A DNA stretch of 10,317 nt, taken from CAZNMF01 sp035547155 (GTDB lineage Bacteria; Acidobacteriota; Vicinamibacteria; Vicinamibacterales; SCN-69-37). How positions within the stretch are numbered: position 1 is the stretch's first letter; each line of letters opens with the position of its first letter. The DNA lies in contig DASZVJ010000001.1 of NCBI GenBank assembly GCA_035547155.1, positions 1 through 10,317 on the forward strand. Reading direction: 5' to 3'. Position numbers and translations under genes: made by a program. This document shows positions 6,554-10,317 of this stretch, piece after piece. Under the pieces are notes generated by a model. The model was not told the origin of the DNA. It searched no databases and saw only the letters and a list, made by a program, of their open reading frames with translations.

Positions 6554-6601
6554 GATCGCCCGATCATCCAAGCCGCACACCTCCGAACCATTCCTCCTCC
6601 C

Positions 6602-7165
6602 ATGGCGTCTAGCCACCGAGCGCTGATGGATGGATACGCCGAGCGGTTGGTGGGACGCCTCGTGACGGCGGATGAAGAGACCGCTCGCGAGTTCGAATCC
6701 CGTCTCGTCGAATCCTCGACGCTCGCCGTCCGCGTCGCCTACAGCGTCGTCCGCAATCGATCCGACGCAGAGGACATCGCGCAAGACGCGTTCGTGCGCG
6801 CGCATCGGGCGTTCGCGCGGCTGCGCGAGCGCGATCGGTTTCGCGCGTGGCTCGTGCGCATGACGTTCCGGATCGCGCTCGACTGGAAACGCGGGCATCG
6901 CCGCCGCGACGCGCGCGAAGACGCGGTCGCGCGCTTGCGGCCGCCGATCGTCGACGCCGAGCGCGAGCTGATCGACAGCGATCGCTCGATGCGATTGTGG
7001 ACCGCGATCGATGCGCTACCCGAGAAGCTGCGGGTGGTCATCGTGCTCGCGGCGATCGAAGGCCATGGCATGAAAGACGTCGCCGCGCTGCTGGGCATTC
7101 CCGAAGGCACGGTGAAGTCGAGGTTGTTCGACGCGAAACGACGGTTGCAGGAGCGATTGCGATGA
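6602..7165 (+). CDS. ECF-family RNA polymerase sigma factor
   Basis: A 187-residue extracytoplasmic-function sigma-70 factor, which directs RNA polymerase to a small regulon when released by its anti-sigma factor. Region 2 spans about 41-105: core-binding DAEDIAQDAFVRAH (55-68) and -10-recognising FRAWLVRMTFRIALDWKR (80-97). A short linker leads to region 4 (about 128-185), with the helix-turn-helix in MKDVAALLGIPEGTVKSRL (157-175) for -35 contact. There is no C-terminal extension. ATG 6602 follows a pyrimidine-rich tract (CCTCCTCCC) with no Shine-Dalgarno. In-frame ATG 6626 is an alternative with only a weak GAG upstream. The TGA overlaps the ATG of the next gene by 4 bp (ATGA), so the two are translationally coupled, as is usual for sigma/anti-sigma pairs. 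Confidence 0.93.
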   Translation: MASSHRALMDGYAERLVGRLVTADEETAREFESRLVESSTLAVRVAYSVVRNRSDAEDIAQDAFVRAHRAFARLRERDRFRAWLVRMTFRIALDWKRGHRRRDAREDAVARLRPPIVDAERELIDSDRSMRLWTAIDALPEKLRVVIVLAAIEGHGMKDVAALLGIPEGTVKSRLFDAKRRLQERLR

Positions 7166-7755
7166 CCGACGAGCGCGACGAGATGCTGGACGAGCTGCGC
7201 GCGGCGATGAACATCGAGCCGTCGCCGGAGTTCGAGGCGCGGGTGCGATTGGCGACGCGGGAGTCGCGTCCTCGCGGCGCCGGGTGGATTGGACACCGAC
7301 GCGCGTGGATATGGGGCGCTGTGGCCGGCGGCGCCGTGGTGGCGGCGGTGATGGCTGTGGTCCTGCTTCGGCCGGGAAGCACAGGCGCGGCGTCAGCCGT
7401 GGCGACCGCTCAGCCGCAGCCCGTGGCCACGAGCGCGACGTTGCCTCGATCGATGCAGCAGGCGGCGGTCGCCACGCGACTCGAGCGGAAACTGCCCGTC
7501 GTGACACGTCGTACGGCGCGTGCAGCGTCGGCGGATCGTGTGACGAGACGTGAGCCGGACGTGCTCGTGCCACCCGACCAGGCGGTCGCGCTCGCGCGCC
7601 TGCTCAAAGGCGTCAGCGACGGACGCGTGATGATCGGAGCGACCCGATCGACTGACGAAGACGTCACGATTGTCCCGTTGCCCGAGCCAGCTCCGGTGAC
7701 GGTGAAAGACGTTCGTATCGAGCCGCTTCCGGTTCCGGCCGGAGGCGCGTCCTAG
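7162..7755 (+). CDS. Putative membrane-anchored anti-sigma factor
   Basis: A 197-residue protein with one transmembrane helix at about 48-69 (AWIWGAVAGGAVVAAVMAVV). The N-terminal part (about 47 residues) holds ELRAAMNIEPSPEFEARVR, acidic-basic and probably helical. It lacks the HxxxCxxC zinc site of classical ZAS anti-sigma factors and has no cysteine at all. The outer part (about 70-197) is Ala/Thr/Arg-rich and disordered-looking. It then shows PPDQAVALARLLKGVSDGR (137-155) and ends in Pro-rich IVPLPEPAPVTV and IEPLPVPAG near-repeats (170-195). Position, the ATGA overlap with the sigma gene and topology support a regulator that holds the sigma factor at the membrane. Binding itself is inferred. 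The start at 7162 is favoured over the longer upstream in-frame ATG 6847, which would run through the sigma gene. Confidence 0.72.
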   Translation: MTDERDEMLDELRAAMNIEPSPEFEARVRLATRESRPRGAGWIGHRRAWIWGAVAGGAVVAAVMAVVLLRPGSTGAASAVATAQPQPVATSATLPRSMQQAAVATRLERKLPVVTRRTARAASADRVTRREPDVLVPPDQAVALARLLKGVSDGRVMIGATRSTDEDVTIVPLPEPAPVTVKDVRIEPLPVPAGGAS

Positions 7756-7761
7756 AGGGGG
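7754..7761 (+). promoter_or_regulatory. Strong Shine-Dalgarno for the secreted protein
   Basis: AGAGGGGG begins inside the TAG stop of the putative anti-sigma gene and ends 3 nt before ATG 7765. It fixes the start codon of the downstream gene and implies translation from the shared message. Confidence 0.65.
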
Positions 7762-7764
7762 CCT

Positions 7765-8343
7765 ATGTCCAATACATTCCGAATCGCGTTCGTCATGGTG
7801 TGTGGATTGCTGGTGGGCGTTGTTCCGGCGATGGCGCAACAGCCAGCCGCCACGCCGCCGCGTGACTCACCGACATTCAAGGTGGACGTCGTGTTCTCGC
7901 GTTTTCAAGGGACGAAGCGCATCAGCACCATGCCGTATTCGCTCGTGGTCAATTCCTCGCAACCTGGTCGTCCGAACTCGACCAACTTGCGTGTGGGAGT
8001 CGACGCCCCGACGGGCCGGGCGATTTCGAGCACGCAGAACGGCGTGACGACGACGTCACCGGAGTACAAGTACGTCGGCACGAACATCGATTGCTGGATC
8101 ACCGATCGCAACACGCCAACGTACGAAGTGCATCTGAATCTGCAGGACTATTCGCTGGCCTCGCAGGCGAACGGCGACACGTCGACGTCGGCCCCGACGC
8201 GGTTCGATCTCGCAATCCGGAATTTCGGCGTGAGTAACACGCTGACGATGAGAGACGGACAGAGCGTCGAGTTCAGCGTCGGCACCGATCCGGTGACCGG
8301 TGAGACGATTCGCGCGTCGGTGACGATCGCAGCGCTGAAATAG
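7765..8343 (+). CDS. Small secreted protein of an ECF sigma operon, unknown function
   Basis: A 192-residue protein with a clear signal peptide (1-24: IAFVMVCGLLVGVVPAMA, cleavage before QQ). The mature part opens with a Pro-rich linker, then TFKVDVVFSRFQG (37-49) and alternating hydrophobic, beta-rich segments: MPYSLVVNSS, YKYVGTNIDCWI (about 102-113) and LTMRDGQSVEFSVGTDPVTGE near the end. The mature protein has one cysteine, at the NIDC motif. The pattern suggests a compact beta-sandwich. It recalls small secreted proteins next to ECF sigma factors in Acidobacteriota and, loosely, C-terminal parts of secretin-type proteins; I cannot assign a function. It starts 9 bp after the putative anti-sigma gene, so it is probably the third member of the operon. 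It could be the sigma factor's output, or a sensor or ligand acting on the outer part of the anti-sigma protein. Confidence 0.82.
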   Translation: MSNTFRIAFVMVCGLLVGVVPAMAQQPAATPPRDSPTFKVDVVFSRFQGTKRISTMPYSLVVNSSQPGRPNSTNLRVGVDAPTGRAISSTQNGVTTTSPEYKYVGTNIDCWITDRNTPTYEVHLNLQDYSLASQANGDTSTSAPTRFDLAIRNFGVSNTLTMRDGQSVEFSVGTDPVTGETIRASVTIAALK

Positions 8344-8374
8344 GGGATAGTCGTCTGGCGCGCGCGAATCCTGG

Positions 8375-8677
8375 CTATCCGACGGGAAACTCGATCGTAT
8401 TTCCCGTGCCGATCTCTCCGAAGACGTCGTCGGTCGAAAACGCCAGCGGACGCAGTACGGACGAGACGATCGGCGTGTCGACGTCGTAGGTGCGGCAGTG
8501 GCGCGTGCCCTGCGTGAGCTCGATCACCTCGATCGTCCACTCGTCCGGCGTCACCAGCCAATATTCGCGCACGCCGTAGCGCTCGTAGAGCCGTAGCTTG
8601 GCGCCACGATCGCGCCGTGCGTGCGACACGAACACGATGTCCGGCTGGACGACGATGGCGTGGTCGCGATCGAGCAC
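8375..8677 (-). pseudogene. Decayed Uma2-family (DUF820) nuclease fragment
   Basis: A 100-codon frame whose middle (RRDRGAKLRLYERYGVREYWLV) is typical of the C-terminal half of Uma2/DUF820 proteins, a PD-(D/E)XK nuclease-fold family. Its first part (DRDHAIVVQPDIVFVS) is the family's preceding beta-strand block. The two blocks are joined directly. The segment normally between them, with the core 'GAPDLV.E.LSPS' motif, is missing, and so is the N-terminal portion of about 70 residues or more. Family-like sequence can be followed in frame upstream of GTG 8677 for only two or three codons (to about 8686). It then ends close to the stop of the neighbouring cyclase gene. The frame has no good Shine-Dalgarno. 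An internal deletion between two RRD-like stretches plus 5' truncation is the simplest explanation. The product is very unlikely to be active. Confidence 0.72.
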
Positions 8678-8705
8678 GACGTCGGGTGCCCCGGAAGGGC
8701 CTGGC

Positions 8706-9761
8706 TTACGCCCAGGAGAGCAGGCTCTTCAGCGTTCCGCGCTTGCGGGCGACGACGCGGTTCTTGCCCTTGCGTTTCGCCTCGTAGAGCGCCTCGTCGG
8801 CGCGCTGGATGAACTCTTCTTCCCCTTCGTGCGGCTGCAGGTCGGTGAGGCCGCAGCTCAGCGTGAAGCGCACGCGCTCCTTCTTGCCCATCAGCTCGTA
8901 CTCGTAGCTGCTGGCCGCGATGTCGGCCAGGACCTGGCGCAGGCGATCTTCGACCTGGCCGGCCGTCGAGTTGGCGAGCAGCACGGCGAACTCCTCGCCG
9001 CCGTAGCGCGCGACGAAGTCCGTCTGGCGCAGGCCCTTCGACAGCCACTGCGCCGTGCAGAGCAGCACGCGATCGCCGATCGGATGGCCGTGCGTGTCGT
9101 TGATGATCTTGAAGTCGTCGACGTCGAGCATCGCGAGCGAGAGCGGCGTGCCGTTGGCGCGCGCCTGGTCCATCATGCGTGACAGTGTGCGCTGGAAGCG
9201 GCCGCGGTTGCCGATGCGCGTGAGCGGATCGGTCGAGGCTTCCTCCTCGACTTCGCTCAATCGTGACTGCAGCGCTTCGACGCGGCTGTTGAGCGCGACG
9301 TACGCACGCTCGTCCCGCTTCTGCTTTTCCTCGACCGTATGACGCAGCGTCGACACTTCGGCGACGAGCTGGCGCTTGAGATCGCGGATGTCGTCGAGCC
9401 GCGCGAGATTGTCGAAGCGCTGCGAGGAGGCCATTACCTGCGCGTTGAACTCTTCCGATTCGCCGACCGACATCTTGGCGGCGTCGCGCAGGATTCCGAT
9501 GAGCTCCTTCAGCTCTTCTTCCCGCTCGTGGTGATATTGCTTCGACAGCTTGAAATAGCGCTGGCAGGCGGTGACGCAGGCTTCCGTGACGCGGGGCACT
9601 TCGAGCCGGCGCGTCGGATCGATCACGGCGTTCCGGTACTCTTCCAGCTTCTGCAGAAACGCGTCCGTGTCTTTCGATTCGGCGCTCGGCGGAATCGCGC
9701 TGAGCACGCCGATGAGTCGCTCGACGAACGTGACGAAGGGAGCCTCGGCTACGGCGGTCAT
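8706..9761 (-). CDS. Diguanylate cyclase (GGDEF domain) with helical N-terminal region
   Basis: Makes cyclic di-GMP from two GTP, a second messenger controlling surface attachment, motility and envelope traits. The 351-residue protein has no membrane segments. Residues 1-135 are helical and of unknown type (predicted sensory or dimerising part). A coiled coil covers about 125-175 (KRQLVAEVSTLRHTVEEKQ ... LQSRLSEVEEEAS). The GGDEF domain runs from STDPLTRIGNRGRF (176-189) to the end. Metal and GTP residues lie in LDVDDFKIIND (212-222). The active site is GGEEF (254-258). The inhibitory I-site RQTD (245-248) sits exactly 5 residues upstream, so product feedback is expected. A family tail motif, ADEALYEAKRKGKN, is at 321-334. 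ATG 9761 has a weak GGA about 7 nt upstream. A dyad (9763-9787) overlaps the start region and may affect expression. Confidence 0.94.
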   Translation of the reverse strand: MTAVAEAPFVTFVERLIGVLSAIPPSAESKDTDAFLQKLEEYRNAVIDPTRRLEVPRVTEACVTACQRYFKLSKQYHHEREEELKELIGILRDAAKMSVGESEEFNAQVMASSQRFDNLARLDDIRDLKRQLVAEVSTLRHTVEEKQKRDERAYVALNSRVEALQSRLSEVEEEASTDPLTRIGNRGRFQRTLSRMMDQARANGTPLSLAMLDVDDFKIINDTHGHPIGDRVLLCTAQWLSKGLRQTDFVARYGGEEFAVLLANSTAGQVEDRLRQVLADIAASSYEYELMGKKERVRFTLSCGLTDLQPHEGEEEFIQRADEALYEAKRKGKNRVVARKRGTLKSLLSWA

Positions 9762-9922
9762 GGTCAGTCCAGTAAATCGGACCTGACGCGCGTGTCTTTA
9801 GTGTGCTTTGCGACTGGTCGCATGTACGAAGTTGTAATACGGCGTGTGCAAAGCGCGCAGTTGCGCGCAGCCGGTGGCTGTCGCGAGGTTGGTCGTGGGT
9901 CGTGTTAGGCTTCTGCCGTTCC

Positions 9923-9961
9923 TAGCGGGGCCCTGATTCGATCGTCAACCAGGGGCCCCTA
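9923..9961. repeat. GC-rich imperfect hairpin in the VOC upstream region
   Basis: TAGCGGGGCCCTG (9923-9935) pairs with CAGGGGCCCCTA (9950-9961) apart from small bulges, with a 14-nt loop. No T-run follows on the plus strand, and there is no gene upstream on that strand for it to terminate. A leader structure, a REP-like remnant or a terminator for transcripts from outside the annotated genes are the options. Confidence 0.45.
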
Positions 9962-9999
9962 CCTGCCGCCCCTTTCGCAGGACTGCAGATGTAGGCGAA

Positions 10000-10026
10000 C
10001 GCGAACACGTGGAAGACGTGTGCGCG
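10000..10026. promoter_or_regulatory. Dyad-symmetric candidate operator before the VOC gene
   Basis: ACACGT (10005-10010) and ACGTGT (10016-10021) are perfect arms around a 5-bp centre GGAAG. After one mismatch on each side, CGCG (10000-10003) and CGCG (10023-10026) extend the symmetry. Such a site fits a dimeric repressor or an mRNA hairpin 43 bp upstream of the start codon. Confidence 0.42.
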
Positions 10027-10057
10027 GCGCCTGCTGGCTGCGCTCCGCCTTCCGCAC

Positions 10058-10064
10058 GAGGGAG
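10058..10064 (+). promoter_or_regulatory. Strong Shine-Dalgarno for the VOC gene
   Basis: GAGGGAG ends 5 nt before ATG 10070, which fixes the start of the downstream reading frame. Confidence 0.65.
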
Positions 10065-10069
10065 CCGTC

Positions 10070-10317
10070 ATGTTTCTTGGACTGAGAACTGTGATCTATC
10101 ACGCGCCCGATCTGGCCAAGGCGAAGGCGTGGTACACGTCGGCGTTTGGCGTCGCGCCGTACTTCGACCAGCCGTTCTACGTGGGCTTCGAGATTGGCGG
10201 ATACGAGCTCGGGCTCGATCCGAACGCCGCGCGCGTCAAGGTCGGCGACAACGCCGTGGCCTATTGGGGCGTGCCGGACATCGCGGCGGCACACGCGCAC
10301 ATGCTGGCACACGGCGC
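10070..10317 (+). CDS. VOC (glyoxalase/bleomycin-resistance) superfamily protein, 5' part
   Basis: The first 82 codons of a frame open to the right window edge. MFLGLRTVIYHAPDLAKAKAWYTSAFGVAPYF is the classic start of a VOC module: a beta-strand, 'PDL..A..WY...FG' helix, then a turn. It continues with strands FYVGFEIGGYELGLDP, then VAYWGVPDIAAAHAHMLAHGA, the beta-strand and helix that begin the second half of the module. VOC proteins bind a divalent metal in a beta-alpha-beta-beta-beta fold and include lyases, dioxygenases, isomerases and antibiotic-binding proteins. Metal ligands cannot be assigned from this half. It is divergent from the cyclase gene, with its own Shine-Dalgarno. The specific reaction is unknown. 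Confidence 0.85.
   Translation, partial: MFLGLRTVIYHAPDLAKAKAWYTSAFGVAPYFDQPFYVGFEIGGYELGLDPNAARVKVGDNAVAYWGVPDIAAAHAHMLAHG

Larger units (their letters stand above)
9762..10069. other. Divergent spacer between the cyclase and VOC genes
   Basis: These 308 bp hold no supportable gene. From left to right they contain: an imperfect dyad at the cyclase start (GTCAGTCC 9763-9770 / GGACCTGAC 9779-9787); a weak plus-strand promoter candidate (TTGCGA 9808-9813, TGTAAT 9833-9838, 19-bp spacer); a 10-bp-period direct repeat GCGCGCAG (9853-9860 and 9863-9870); a GC-rich imperfect hairpin (9923-9961); and a dyad (10000-10026) 43 bp before the VOC start. The region is less GC-rich at its left end. A minus-strand frame covering the right part overlaps the VOC gene and is rejected. 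Confidence 0.6.

Noticed and set aside
6427..6601. CRISPR array or phage attachment site in the repeat-rich spacer
   Set aside because: The repeats are palindromes of differing orientation and length without regular spacers, and there is no tRNA, integrase or cas gene nearby.
6847..7161. Upstream extension of the putative anti-sigma frame to ATG 6847
   Set aside because: It would overlap the sigma gene by over 300 bp and encodes Arg-rich nonsense. ATG 7162 in the ATGA overlap is the natural start.
8345..8380. GGATAG ... CTATCC inverted repeat between the secreted-protein stop and the Uma2 remnant as a terminator
   Set aside because: Only 6 bp of stem with a 24-nt loop and no T-run on either strand; this is likely by chance.
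9959..10312. 117-codon minus-strand frame over the VOC start
   Set aside because: No motif and Arg/Val/His-rich. The plus-strand VOC frame has a strong Shine-Dalgarno and family pattern.

Overview
This is a GC-rich bacterial window with dense genes and short spacers. It most resembles Acidobacteriota, probably a Vicinamibacteria-type genome. That assignment is an inference from gene content: a VPS10/BNR-propeller secreted protein, an ECF sigma factor with a single-span partner and a small secreted protein, and the style of the HtrA N-terminus. No rRNA, tRNA, CRISPR array or intact mobile element is visible.

Left part (1-1971, minus strand): a likely transcription unit reads leftwards. It runs from a 152-residue zinc-ribbon protein of unknown function, directly abutting an M24 aminopeptidase P-like metallopeptidase, to the start of an HtrA/Do-type serine protease that leaves the window. 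A divergent 38-bp AT-rich spacer separates this unit from dut (dUTPase, plus strand). dut converges on a minus-strand pair: a secreted BNR-repeat protein followed by a PAP2-type phosphatase.

Centre (4969-8343, plus strand): zwf (glucose-6-phosphate dehydrogenase) is followed by a 175-bp spacer packed with GC-rich palindromic repeats. A tight three-gene module comes next: an ECF sigma factor, a membrane-anchored putative anti-sigma factor (ATGA overlap), and a small secreted protein 9 bp downstream with a strong Shine-Dalgarno. This module is the best candidate here for a poorly described signalling system.

Right part (8344-10317): a decayed Uma2-family nuclease fragment lies directly behind a diguanylate cyclase gene (GGEEF active site, RxxD inhibitory site). 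A 308-bp divergent spacer with several dyad symmetries then leads to the start of a VOC/glyoxalase-fold gene cut by the window end.

Recurring theme: three start codons (1971 minus, 2010 plus, 3189 minus) have no Shine-Dalgarno but carry a TAnnnT hexamer 6-8 nt upstream. That is the geometry expected for leaderless transcripts. Other genes (7765, 10070) have strong Shine-Dalgarno sites, so the genome appears to use both modes.
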